Below are positions 1 to 7,780 of a stretch of DNA of 64,000 nt, piece after piece (the first letter of the stretch is position 1; each line of letters begins with the position of its first letter). The notes under the pieces are model-generated. The model was given only the letters and a program-made list of their open reading frames with translations, made no database searches and had not been told where the DNA came from. The position numbers and the translations under genes were made by a program. The stretch comes from G963662905 sp963676415 (GTDB lineage Bacteria; Bacteroidota; Bacteroidia; Bacteroidales; WRLA01). The DNA lies in contig OY781097.1 of assembly GCA_963676415.1 (NCBI GenBank), forward strand, positions 2,294,001-2,358,000. The letters are read 5' to 3'.

Positions 1-2
1 AA

Positions 3-185
3 CGGAATTTCCGCGGCCTCTGGATTACACGTATCAACGCCGGTGTTCGCCAGTATGGTATGTCGTATTCAGAATTTATGGGTAAACTCCATGCCGGAAA
101 TATCGAAATTAACCGTAAAGTTCTTGCCGACCTGGCAATGAACCACCCGGAAGCTTTCAAAGCGATAGTTGACGAAGTTAAATAG
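3..185 (+). CDS. rplT: 50S ribosomal protein L20, C-terminal part
   Basis: The window opens inside this gene; 60 codons and the TAG stop are present. The visible residues, with LWITRINAGVRQYGMSYSEF near the start and a final EAFKAIVDEVK, match the well conserved C-terminal half of L20, which binds 23S rRNA early in large-subunit assembly. The N-terminal half lies off the left edge. In most bacteria this gene closes an infC-rpmI-rplT operon, and the hairpin that follows fits an operon end here. Confidence 0.93.
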   Translation, partial: RNFRGLWITRINAGVRQYGMSYSEFMGKLHAGNIEINRKVLADLAMNHPEAFKAIVDEVK

Positions 186-203
186 ATAAATTATCTTCAA
201 ATT

Positions 204-245
204 GAAAAGGGGAGCAGTTTTAAACCGTTCCCCTTTTCTTTTTAT
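204..245 (+). terminator. Intrinsic terminator after rplT
   Basis: A perfect 10-bp stem (GAAAAGGGGA at 204-213 with TCCCCTTTTC at 229-238) is followed by a T-rich tract. It lies 18 nt after the rplT stop. The T tract runs directly into a TATATTTG promoter-like element at 243-250, just before nth. Confidence 0.85.
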
Positions 246-253
246 ATTTGTTC

Positions 254-901
254 ATGCGAAAACAAGAACGCTTCCAAAAATTTATCGACTATTTTCAGCA
301 ATATCAACCCGAAGCTGAAACCGAACTGCATTACCAAAATCCTTATCAACTGCTTGTGGCAGTGATCCTTTCGGCTCAATGCACCGATAAAAGGGTCAAT
401 CTGCTGACACCCGCTTTTTTTGAGGCTTTTCCAGTGCCTGAAATTTTGGCCAAAGTGGAGCCCGAAGATGTTTATCCTTTGATTAAATCATGCTCCTATC
501 CCAATAATAAAGCCAAAAACCTGGTAGGAATGGCCCGCAGGTTGCTCTCCGATTTTGATGGTATTATTCCTGAAGATGTGGATGAACTCCAAAAACTGCC
601 GGGCGTGGGAAGAAAAACGGCCAATGTAATTGCCAGCGTAATTTTCAACAAACCTGCAATGGCGGTAGATACGCATGTTTTCAGGGTTTCGGCACGCCTG
701 GGGTTGACCACAAATGCCAAAAATCCATTGGAGTCGGAGCGACAGCTGGTAAAACATATTCCTGAGGAGCTTATTCCGAAAGCACATCATTGGCTGATAC
801 TCCATGGTCGCTATATCTGCCTGGCACGAAAACCAAAATGCAAAGAATGCGGCCTCACAAACTTCTGTAAGTACTTCGAAAAGGAAATTAAAAAGCAGTA
901 G
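254..901 (+). CDS. nth: Endonuclease III (DNA glycosylase/AP lyase)
   Basis: Base-excision repair enzyme that removes oxidised pyrimidines and cleaves the abasic site. The helix-hairpin-helix motif LPGVGRKTA is at residues 115-123, with catalytic Lys121 and, in VDTHVFRV, catalytic Asp139. The [4Fe-4S] cluster cysteines are at 189, 196, 199 and 205 (C-x6-C-x2-C-x5-C). Length (215 aa) is normal for the family. A longer reading would begin at TTG 248, but ATG 254 aligns with the usual N-terminus. A TATATTTG element (243-250) ends only 3 nt before this ATG, so a transcript from it would be leaderless or nearly so. Followed by bcp on the same strand. Confidence 0.96.
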   Translation: MRKQERFQKFIDYFQQYQPEAETELHYQNPYQLLVAVILSAQCTDKRVNLLTPAFFEAFPVPEILAKVEPEDVYPLIKSCSYPNNKAKNLVGMARRLLSDFDGIIPEDVDELQKLPGVGRKTANVIASVIFNKPAMAVDTHVFRVSARLGLTTNAKNPLESERQLVKHIPEELIPKAHHWLILHGRYICLARKPKCKECGLTNFCKYFEKEIKKQ

Positions 902-964
902 TTGCAAGCTTGAGACGAATCTGTTTTTCACTGCTGATAGAAATATTTATAGAAGAAAAAATGT

Positions 965-972
965 TACCTTTG
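965..972 (+). promoter_or_regulatory. Bacteroidetes -7 element (TACCTTTG) for bcp
   Basis: Matches TAnnTTTG exactly and ends 24 nt before ATG 997. It lies inside the longest possible bcp frame (from 910), which argues for the ATG at 997 as the real start. No clear -33 TTG is seen. Confidence 0.5.
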
Positions 973-996
973 TTAAAAAAAGTAATCCGAAATTTT

Positions 997-1464
997 ATGA
1001 CGCATCTCAAAGAAGGGGATCCTGCCCCGCAATTCACAGCAAAAGATCAGGATGGCAATACCATTTCACTCAGCGATTATAAAGGCAAGAAGCTGCTAGT
1101 TTATTTTTATCCCAAGGCAAATACGCCCGGATGTACTGCTGAGTCGTGCAACCTGCGCGATAATTACCAGAAATTCCTGGATGATGGATTTGAAATTATT
1201 GGCGTTAGTGCCGATAGTGAAAAAGTGCAGACAAATTTCAAAAATAAGTTCGATCTGCCTTTTCCATTAATAGCCGATACCGAAAAAGAAGTGATCAAAG
1301 CCTTTGGTGTTTGGGGAATAAAGAAAATGTACGGTAAAGAATATGAAGGGATTCACCGGTTGAGTTTTATAATTTCTACAGAGGGAAATATTGAAAAAAT
1401 CTTCAAAAAAGTGAAGACAAAAGAACATACAGAACAGATCTTTAAAGAATACGAATCAAAATAA
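997..1464 (+). CDS. bcp: Thiol peroxidase, BCP/PrxQ-type peroxiredoxin
   Basis: Thioredoxin-dependent peroxidase that reduces hydrogen peroxide and organic hydroperoxides in the cytoplasm. The thioredoxin-like fold carries TPGCTAESC, giving peroxidatic Cys46 and resolving Cys51, five residues apart as in atypical 2-Cys BCP enzymes. With the start at 997 the protein is 155 aa, normal for the family, and begins MTHLKEGDPAPQF. Earlier in-frame ATGs at 910 and 961 would add an unrelated tail that reads through the putative promoter. recA follows after 7 nt and may be co-transcribed. Confidence 0.93.
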   Translation: MTHLKEGDPAPQFTAKDQDGNTISLSDYKGKKLLVYFYPKANTPGCTAESCNLRDNYQKFLDDGFEIIGVSADSEKVQTNFKNKFDLPFPLIADTEKEVIKAFGVWGIKKMYGKEYEGIHRLSFIISTEGNIEKIFKKVKTKEHTEQIFKEYESK

Positions 1465-1471
1465 AAATATA

Positions 1472-2485
1472 ATGGCAAAACAAGCAAACGAAAATAAAGA
1501 TATGGACGCACGCATGAAGGCTCTTCAGGCTACTTTAGGAAATATTGAAAAGACTTTCGGGAAAGGAACCATCATGAAGCTGGGATCCGACGAGGTCGAA
1601 AGTATTCCTGTAATTTCCACAGGTTCCATTAGCTTGGATGCAGCTCTTGGAGTGGGTGGACTGCCACGGGGTCGCGTTATTGAAATTTACGGCCCTGAAT
1701 CATCCGGTAAAACCACCTTGGCAATTCATGCAATTGCTGAAGCACAGAAAGCTGGTGGCATTGCCGCTTTTATTGATGCGGAACATGCCTTTGACCGTTT
1801 TTATGCTGCAAAACTGGGCGTGGATATCAACAATCTGTTGATTTCCCAGCCCGATCATGGGGAACAGGCCCTGGAAATAGCCGATAACCTGATCCGTTCC
1901 GGTGCAATTGATATTATTGTAATTGACTCTGTTGCTGCCCTCACGCCAAAAGCAGAAATTGAAGGCGAGATGGGCGAAAGCAAAATGGGACTTCAGGCTC
2001 GTTTGATGTCACAGGCATTGCGTAAGCTGACTTCTACGATCAGTAAAACAGGTGCCTGCTGCATTTTCATTAACCAGCTAAGGGAAAAAATCGGTGTGAT
2101 GTTCGGTAATCCGGAAACCACTACCGGCGGTAATGCACTGAAATTCTACTCCAGCGTCCGTTTGGATATCCGTCGTACCAGCCAGATAAAAGACAGCGAT
2201 TCTGTTAAAGGAAACCGTGTGAAGGTAAAAGTGATCAAAAACAAAGTGGCCCCGCCTTTCCGTATTGCCGAATTTGATATTATGTATGGTGAAGGGATTT
2301 CACGAACCGGCGAAGTTATCGATTTGGGCGTGGAACACGAAATTGTGAAAAAATCCGGTTCATGGTTCAGCTATGGTGATACCAAGCTCGGTCAGGGACG
2401 CGATGCCGTGAAGCAGCTTATGCTGGATAATCCCGAACTGATGGAAGAAATTGAAGCGAAGATACGCGAGAAAATTAAGAAATAG
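1472..2485 (+). CDS. recA: Recombinase RecA
   Basis: ATP-dependent strand-exchange protein for homologous recombination and the SOS co-protease activity. Walker A GPESSGKT is at residues 74-81; Walker B is in IDIIVIDSVAAL; the DNA-binding loop region around MGLQARLMSQALRKLT and the NQLREKIGVMFGNPETTTGG block are intact. At 337 aa it is slightly shorter than E. coli RecA, with a short acidic/basic C-terminal tail, as is common in Bacteroidetes. It lies 7 nt after bcp and is closed by a strong hairpin. No LexA-type box was recognised upstream. Confidence 0.98.
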   Translation: MAKQANENKDMDARMKALQATLGNIEKTFGKGTIMKLGSDEVESIPVISTGSISLDAALGVGGLPRGRVIEIYGPESSGKTTLAIHAIAEAQKAGGIAAFIDAEHAFDRFYAAKLGVDINNLLISQPDHGEQALEIADNLIRSGAIDIIVIDSVAALTPKAEIEGEMGESKMGLQARLMSQALRKLTSTISKTGACCIFINQLREKIGVMFGNPETTTGGNALKFYSSVRLDIRRTSQIKDSDSVKGNRVKVKVIKNKVAPPFRIAEFDIMYGEGISRTGEVIDLGVEHEIVKKSGSWFSYGDTKLGQGRDAVKQLMLDNPELMEEIEAKIREKIKK

Positions 2486-2511
2486 GGATTTCGGATCATC
2501 CGGATGAGATC

Positions 2512-2549
2512 AAAAGCTGTTAAGCGTTCTGCGATTAACAGCTTTTTTC
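2512..2549 (+). terminator. Intrinsic terminator after recA
   Basis: Stem AAAAGCTGTTAA / TTAACAGCTTTT (2512-2523 with 2534-2545) followed by TTTTCT. It is 26 nt after the recA stop. Confidence 0.88.
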
Positions 2550-2551
2550 TA

Positions 2552-2559
2552 TATTTTTG
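2552..2559 (+). promoter_or_regulatory. -7 element (TATTTTTG) for the TPR lipoprotein
   Basis: Exact TAnnTTTG match immediately after the recA terminator and 27 nt before ATG 2587. The longest ORF start (TTG 2557) falls inside it and so is unlikely to be used. Confidence 0.5.
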
Positions 2560-2586
2560 TGGGCTAATCATGAACGATATTTCATT

Positions 2587-3642
2587 ATGGCTAAAATCAA
2601 AATTTCACCTTTTCTGTTGCTTGTGTTGATAATGGCAGTTGCCTGTAATTCCAATACGGAAAATAGACAACAAGATAAGACTGATGATGTCACGAATGTG
2701 GATGTAGCTCGGGATATTGACCCGCTTCTGGCAAAGCTCAACAAGCAGCTGGAAGAGGATCCGGAAGATGAGGCAAAATGGGTAGCCCGGGCCAATTATT
2801 ATATTGGAATGGGTGATTTGAACAAAGCTTTTGGCGATATCAATAAAGCCATAAGCATCGATACCACTGATGCAGCCATTTTTACAACCCTGGGTGATAT
2901 TTACCTCGAAATGGGCGAAGTGCAACGTTGCGAAAAAGCCCTTCTCAAAGCATTGCGCCTTGAGCCTGATTATCTGCCCGCTTATTTGAAGCTTTCGCGC
3001 TATTACCTTATTTTCCAGAATTATAAACAATCTATGAAATATGCCGAGATGGCATTGCGACAGGATGAAATCAATGCTGAAGCCTTTTATCTGATCGGTT
3101 TTAGTTTTATGGAAACCGGTGATACTGCTCATGCTGTGCGCTCCTTTCTGACCACTGTTGATCTGGATCAGGATTATTATGATGCATGGCTGCGCCTGGG
3201 GGTGCTACATGCCACACGCAATAACGAACTGGCCGAGCATTATTATAAAAATGCGCTCAATATTGTTCCGGACAGCCGCGAAGCTAGGTACTTGCTGGCA
3301 ATGTACTATCAAAATACGGAGCAATGGGATAAAGCAATTGCATCTTATGATAAATTAATCTCCCTTGATTCCCTTTATGCCGATGCCTATTTTAATAAAG
3401 GGTATATTTTGTTGGTCTATAAACTGGATTATGCAGCAGCAGATGAAGCTTTTACGGAGGTGATTGATATAAACCCGAAATACGGGCCTGCCTTTTTAAA
3501 CAGAGGTTTATGCCGTGAAGAACTGGGCAAATTTCATGAAGCCATGTACGACTTAACCAAAGCCGGGGAATTAATGAACAACGACCCGAAAGCTGTTGAA
3601 GCCCTGGCAAGGGTAGCCGCAAAAGCCCGAGAACCTAAATAG
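2587..3642 (+). CDS. TPR-repeat lipoprotein
   Basis: Exported lipoprotein of about 351 aa. The N-terminus MAKIKISPFLLLVLIMAVAC is a lipoprotein signal with the lipidated Cys at residue 20. The rest is a chain of tetratricopeptide repeats (about seven or eight, from residue 45 to the end), with typical pairs such as DPEDEAKWVARANYYIGMGD and YGPAFLNRGLCREELGKFHE. Such proteins act as periplasm- or outer-membrane-facing protein-interaction scaffolds; the partner cannot be inferred. It has its own promoter and is not clearly part of an operon. Confidence 0.88.
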   Translation: MAKIKISPFLLLVLIMAVACNSNTENRQQDKTDDVTNVDVARDIDPLLAKLNKQLEEDPEDEAKWVARANYYIGMGDLNKAFGDINKAISIDTTDAAIFTTLGDIYLEMGEVQRCEKALLKALRLEPDYLPAYLKLSRYYLIFQNYKQSMKYAEMALRQDEINAEAFYLIGFSFMETGDTAHAVRSFLTTVDLDQDYYDAWLRLGVLHATRNNELAEHYYKNALNIVPDSREARYLLAMYYQNTEQWDKAIASYDKLISLDSLYADAYFNKGYILLVYKLDYAAADEAFTEVIDINPKYGPAFLNRGLCREELGKFHEAMYDLTKAGELMNNDPKAVEALARVAAKAREPK

Positions 3643-3653
3643 AGCTTGTCAAC

Positions 3654-3795
3654 AAAGTACTGTGCTTGATTCAGAATGTTCGAGGCCGAGGCATTTCATT
3701 TGCTGGAAACGAGGAGTCCCGTCTGTACGGGATGACTGTTTCCTGCAAATGAAATAATCCCGAAGCTTCGGAAGATATTATGGACAGCAACTAAT
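3654..3795. repeat. Hairpin-forming interspersed repeat, copy 1
   Basis: Fills the gap between the TPR gene and the HPt gene. Arms at 3693-3710 and 3738-3755 pair over 18 bp with one mismatch, enclosing an inner CCCGT/ACGGG stem. A second palindrome CCGAAGCTTCGG sits at 3760-3771. About 120 bp match the copy at 50678-50850, and the tail (ATTATGGACAG...CTAA) matches 12112-12203. No coding potential. Confidence 0.75.
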
Positions 3796-3801
3796 TAATA
3801 C

Positions 3802-4143
3802 TTATTCGTATTCCTTGCGCAGGCTGATAATCTCATCACGAAAAACGGGAAGGGCTTCCATGAATTTGGGATACCATTCGGCTACACCTGCCTCGTTTCT
3901 GTCTCTGGATGCATCCATAAGTTTGTTGGCAATAAAAACTTCATCATAAGCATAAAAGGCACCTATTGAACCTTTAAATTTATGGGAAACCTGATGTATC
4001 GTTTCCAGGTCTTTGTGCTCCCATGCTGTTTTTATGATTTCAATACGCTCACTGTATTCACTTAAGAAAGTGTCAATTATATCTACAATTATTTCGTTGT
4101 CGAAACCAGAATATGTAGAAAGAAATGTTTCACGATTTATCAT
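3802..4143 (-). CDS. Stand-alone HPt domain protein
   Basis: A 113-aa protein consisting only of a histidine-containing phosphotransfer domain. The phospho-accepting residue is His54 in SHKFKGSIGA, matching the family H-x-L/F-K-G-S/A motif in a four-helix bundle. Such modules shuttle phosphate between a hybrid kinase receiver and a final response regulator. No partner is adjacent: the nearest kinase (5621-7768) has no receiver domain, so the phosphorelay is unknown. The gene sits alone between two intergenic repeats of the same family. Confidence 0.85.
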   Translation of the reverse strand: MINRETFLSTYSGFDNEIIVDIIDTFLSEYSERIEIIKTAWEHKDLETIHQVSHKFKGSIGAFYAYDEVFIANKLMDASRDRNEAGVAEWYPKFMEALPVFRDEIISLRKEYE

Positions 4144-4390
4144 TGTTGGCTGTTTTTATTGGCATTAACAATATTACAAAAAATAATAATAAGTGCTTCC
4201 TTTTTTAATTGCAGATAAGACTCCTGTTATCGTTTTTGATATTCTGGTTTTATGGTAAATGTGATAGAAATATAGTGGGCTGAAAAAAAACAAAATACGA
4301 AATTGTGTGATTTTCAATATTATTTTGTGTCTGCCAGAAAACTCCCTTTTTTGAGTCTTAGATAAGAAAACGTCAAAGACAAGGTGTTAT

Positions 4391-4482
4391 CCTGAGCCTG
4401 TCGAAGTACTTTCGTTCCGAAAGCTTTCGGAATTGAAAATCAAGGAGCCCCGAAATTTTGGGATGACTGTTTTCAAGGCAAG
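4391..4482. repeat. Intergenic repeat cluster with perfect 18-bp palindrome
   Basis: The 431-bp gap 4144-4574 holds no gene. Within it are the widespread motif CCTGAGCCTGTCGAAG (4391-4406), a perfect 18-bp palindrome TTCCGAAAGCTTTCGGAA (4415-4432), and GGAGCCCCG...GGGATGACTGTTTTC (4444-4474), which resembles the core of copy 1. The rest of the gap is AT-rich and featureless. Confidence 0.65.
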
Positions 4483-4574
4483 ATTAACCTTAACCCAGAA
4501 ATAAACGCAGCGATTCACGAATACCTATTAAATCAAAACAACCGCATGAGTAATTTGGCGTTTTCTTGCAAAGA

Positions 4575-5333
4575 CTATTTAGGATTTTCCTGCCTTAATT
4601 CATCCAGTTTCTTTTGAATTTTATCCCTTACGTCAATCGACAGGTTTTCAGCATCTCTGTTTTTTGGGTCAATGGCTTCCAATACGCAATAATTGAGTCG
4701 TACACCAAAAGTTAGCGGGAAATATCCATTTTTCATCAGGCGGTCATGTCCATCCAAAACAAAGGGAACAATAAGGGCAGAAGGAGCTTTTTTTAACAAA
4801 GTGGCCAAGCCGGCACTTTGAAAAGTTTTTAGCTTTCCTGTTTTGCTGCGCGTTCCTTCGGGGAAAATGCTTGCACTGTAGCCCGTTTCTTCAATGTGTT
4901 TGCCCAGTTTGCTGATTTCAATAATAGACTGTCGTGGGTTTTTGCGGTCAATCAGTGCAGAGCCACCATGCCTTAGGTTATACGATACACTTGGGATGCC
5001 TTTTCCAAGCTCTTTTTTTGATACAAATTTGGGGTGATACTTACGGAATGCCCAGATGACAGGAGGGATATCAAAAAAGCTCTGATGATTTGAAATGATT
5101 ATCAAAGGGCGCCCTTTCGGAACCTTCTCCAATCCCGTAATACGAATCCGGCATCCAACAAAACTCAAACTATAAAGGAGTCCTAAATTAAGAATGTCAA
5201 CAGATTTTTTTCGCAATGAATATCCATTGGCATAATGGCAAATCACCTGTACTGGGTGAAAAAGGCACAGCAACAGACCGTAACTGAGCCAAACCAAAAC
5301 AGAGCCAGGATAGGAAATTATTCGTTTCATCAT
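4575..5333 (-). CDS. plsC: 1-acyl-sn-glycerol-3-phosphate acyltransferase
   Basis: Membrane-associated acyltransferase that makes phosphatidic acid from lysophosphatidic acid in phospholipid synthesis. The catalytic H-x4-D motif is NHQSFFD (residues 82-88) and the glycerophosphate-binding block is FPEGTRS (157-163); VPFVLDG is the later conserved block. A hydrophobic N-terminal segment (about residues 9-33) anchors it to the inner membrane. Length 252 aa is usual. It is monocistronic on the minus strand, with a -7 element 25 nt upstream. Other PlsC-family acyl acceptors (for example lyso-ornithine lipids) cannot be excluded. Confidence 0.9.
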   Translation of the reverse strand: MMKRIISYPGSVLVWLSYGLLLCLFHPVQVICHYANGYSLRKKSVDILNLGLLYSLSFVGCRIRITGLEKVPKGRPLIIISNHQSFFDIPPVIWAFRKYHPKFVSKKELGKGIPSVSYNLRHGGSALIDRKNPRQSIIEISKLGKHIEETGYSASIFPEGTRSKTGKLKTFQSAGLATLLKKAPSALIVPFVLDGHDRLMKNGYFPLTFGVRLNYCVLEAIDPKNRDAENLSIDVRDKIQKKLDELRQENPK

Positions 5334-5358
5334 AACCTTATGACCTTATTACACATTG

Positions 5359-5366
5359 CAAAAATA
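5359..5366 (-). promoter_or_regulatory. -7 element (TATTTTTG) for plsC
   Basis: CAAAAATA on the plus strand is TATTTTTG on the minus strand, ending 25 nt before the plsC ATG. No obvious -33 TTG at the usual spacing. Confidence 0.4.
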
Positions 5367-5593
5367 CAAAAACATGTGAACCGGATTAAATAATCTGTTG
5401 CTTAAATTAAGATTCAGGAAGTGTTCTTTTCGGGAAGAAAGCTTCTTGCAAAGAAGGAATTGTTTAATAATTGCCGGCCAAACAAAAAGTGTTTTATTGC
5501 TGTTAACAGGAAATTAAGTGATTGCTTTCCAGAGATTATATTGATCGTGCAGTTTATTCTGTGTTTTGAGAAAAATACATGTAGTTTTTTAAC

Positions 5594-5601
5594 TATATTT
5601 G
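5594..5601 (+). promoter_or_regulatory. -7 element (TATATTTG) for the PAS/GAF kinase
   Basis: Exact TAnnTTTG match ending 19 nt before ATG 5621. A TTTG at 5565-5568 is 25 nt upstream, somewhat farther than the usual -33 spacing. Confidence 0.45.
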
Positions 5602-5620
5602 TAGGGAACATGTTTGTGTT

Positions 5621-7768
5621 ATGAACGAAGACTTACACCGCAAAACCCTGAAAGCGCTCAAGCCCGGGAAAGATATTTCCGGTCAGGTAAAGAGTATGAA
5701 ACCTGAAGAGTTGATTGAAGAATTGAATACTTATCAATTGGAGCTTCAGATGCAAAATGATGAACTTCAAAAAAAGCAAGGGGAGCTCCGGCAAAGTGAG
5801 CGCAAGTTCAGGGGGTTTTACGATGCGCTGCCAATTGCCTTGTTTACGGTTGACAGTGATGGTATAATACTGGAACAAAACCGAACTGCACCGGGCTTGT
5901 TTAAAACAAAATCGAATGCATTTCAGAAACTGAATTTTAATAAACTCATCCATTCGTCTTCGCAGGATGATTTCTGCCTGAAATTTACTGAAGTCTGCAA
6001 AAAAGGGGTACAAGCTGATTTTTATGCCAAATTGAAGGATTTCGAAGGCAGTTCTTTCTTTGCCCATTTGCATATTTATATTTTTGACGATCTTGAAGAG
6101 CTGCTCTTAAACATTACTGTTGAGGATGTTAGCGCACAACGTCGAACTGAAAATTTGCTCAAAGAGAGCCAAATGCGCTACAAAGCACTTCATGATGCGT
6201 CTTTCGGGGGTATTATTTTGCACCAAAAGGGATTGGTACTGGAATGTAATGAGCAACTATCGCAATTGACCGGTTATACCAAGGAAGAAATCACCACCGG
6301 GGGCTTGTTTCAGTTTGTTGATATCAGCAGTCATGGCGAGATCATCGAAAAAATTCAAAATCAATATGAAAGGCCCTATGAAGTTCTGATACGCACAAAA
6401 GATGGCCGTGCATTAGAGGCAATTGTTCAGGCAAAAAATTTGGTGCTTGATGGAAAGACCGTTCGTGTGGCCGAATTTCGGGATATCAGTGAGATTAAAA
6501 AACAGGAACAAACACTTGCAAAAAGTGAAATTGAACTCCGGCGTGCTTTGGAGGAATCGAAACGTCGGGAAAGCGAAATTGCAGAGATGCTTGGAGCTGC
6601 CAGAAAAATTCTTGAGTTTAATGATTTTGAAGTTACTTCCAGAGCTATTTTTGATGCCTGCTCGCGGGTAATTGGTGCTAAGGCCGGATATGTTGCCCTT
6701 CTTTCGGATGATGGTGCAGAAAATGAACTGCTTTTTCTGGAAGATGGAGGAATGCCTTGTACGGTGAATCCGGAATTGCCCATGCCCATCAGAGGTTTGC
6801 GTGAAGATGCTTACCGAACAGGCAAAGCCGTGTACGATAATGATTTTATGACGAGCAAATGGGTGAAATATATGCCAAAAGGACATATGGCTTTGCGCAA
6901 TGTATTGTTTGCTCCTTTAAATATTGAAGGAAAAACAAAAGGCATTATGGGAATGGCTTGTAAAGATGGTGATTTTACCGATTATGATGCCCGTATTGCC
7001 GGTGCTTTTGGTGATTATGCCGCTATTGCTCTGCAAAACAGCAGTATCATGAAATCACTAAAAGACAATGCGCGAGAACTCAGCGAATTAAATGCTACGA
7101 AAGACCTCTTGTTTTCTGTGATTGCTCACGACCTGCGCGGTCCCTTTACCAGTATTTACGGCCTGAGCGAGATGCTGCTCGAAAAAAGCAGCCAAAACGA
7201 ATTTGATCTGGTGCCAAAACTCAGCAATTCTTTGTTCAAAACAAGTAAACGAAGCCTGGATTTGCTTGATAACCTTTTGGAATGGTCGCGGGTGCAAACC
7301 GGTAGAATAAAATTTAAGCCCCTTGATGTTTCTTTGGATTTTATTGTGAACGATGTTGTGGATTTGCTCAGGGCCAATGCAGATGTAAAAAAAATCAGCA
7401 TTAAGAAAGCTTGCCCTGAAATTTCCCTGAAAGCCGATGAAAATATGCTGCGTGCAGTGATCAGAAACCTGATTACAAATGCTATAAAGTTTTCCTATGA
7501 AGGTTCTTCCGTTTGGATTGATACCCGACAAAACAAGGATAGCGTGCGCATCATCATCAAAGATGAAGGTACCGGAATGAGTGAAGAACAGTTAGGATCG
7601 CTTTTTAAAGTGGGACTTCAGCAAAGCTATCCTGGGACTAAGAGGGAAAAAGGGGCCGGTTTGGGCCTAATCCTAAGCAATGATTTTATTAAAATGCACA
7701 AGGGTAGGATAGAGGTAGAGAGCAAAGCGGGAAAAGGTTCCGTTTTTACGGTTATTCTTCCGCTATAA
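5621..7768 (+). CDS. Soluble PAS-PAS-GAF sensor histidine kinase
   Basis: A 715-aa cytoplasmic kinase with no membrane segment. Order: N-terminal coiled coil (about 25-60), PAS (60-175), PAS (185-295), a short coiled coil, GAF (320-475), HisKA with phospho-accepting His503 in IAHDLRGPFTSIYG, and HATPase_c (about 605-715) with N box NLITNAIKFS, G1 DEGTGMS and G2 GAGLGL. The sensed signal is unknown; PAS/GAF input implies a small intracellular ligand or redox state. No response regulator is adjacent and there is no receiver domain, so the stand-alone HPt at 3802-4143 is not obviously its direct partner. Confidence 0.93.
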   Translation: MNEDLHRKTLKALKPGKDISGQVKSMKPEELIEELNTYQLELQMQNDELQKKQGELRQSERKFRGFYDALPIALFTVDSDGIILEQNRTAPGLFKTKSNAFQKLNFNKLIHSSSQDDFCLKFTEVCKKGVQADFYAKLKDFEGSSFFAHLHIYIFDDLEELLLNITVEDVSAQRRTENLLKESQMRYKALHDASFGGIILHQKGLVLECNEQLSQLTGYTKEEITTGGLFQFVDISSHGEIIEKIQNQYERPYEVLIRTKDGRALEAIVQAKNLVLDGKTVRVAEFRDISEIKKQEQTLAKSEIELRRALEESKRRESEIAEMLGAARKILEFNDFEVTSRAIFDACSRVIGAKAGYVALLSDDGAENELLFLEDGGMPCTVNPELPMPIRGLREDAYRTGKAVYDNDFMTSKWVKYMPKGHMALRNVLFAPLNIEGKTKGIMGMACKDGDFTDYDARIAGAFGDYAAIALQNSSIMKSLKDNARELSELNATKDLLFSVIAHDLRGPFTSIYGLSEMLLEKSSQNEFDLVPKLSNSLFKTSKRSLDLLDNLLEWSRVQTGRIKFKPLDVSLDFIVNDVVDLLRANADVKKISIKKACPEISLKADENMLRAVIRNLITNAIKFSYEGSSVWIDTRQNKDSVRIIIKDEGTGMSEEQLGSLFKVGLQQSYPGTKREKGAGLGLILSNDFIKMHKGRIEVESKAGKGSVFTVILPL

Positions 7769-7780
7769 ATGACTAATCGT

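Noticed and set aside
488..931. Long minus-strand open frame opposite nth
   Set aside because: Shadow of nth: no family motifs, composition of a reverse frame, no promoter or start context.
4484..4497. TTAACCTTAACCC near the HPt/plsC gap as another regulator site
   Set aside because: Only one full octamer with 6-bp spacing to a partial one, so not phased like the 36.9-kb site.
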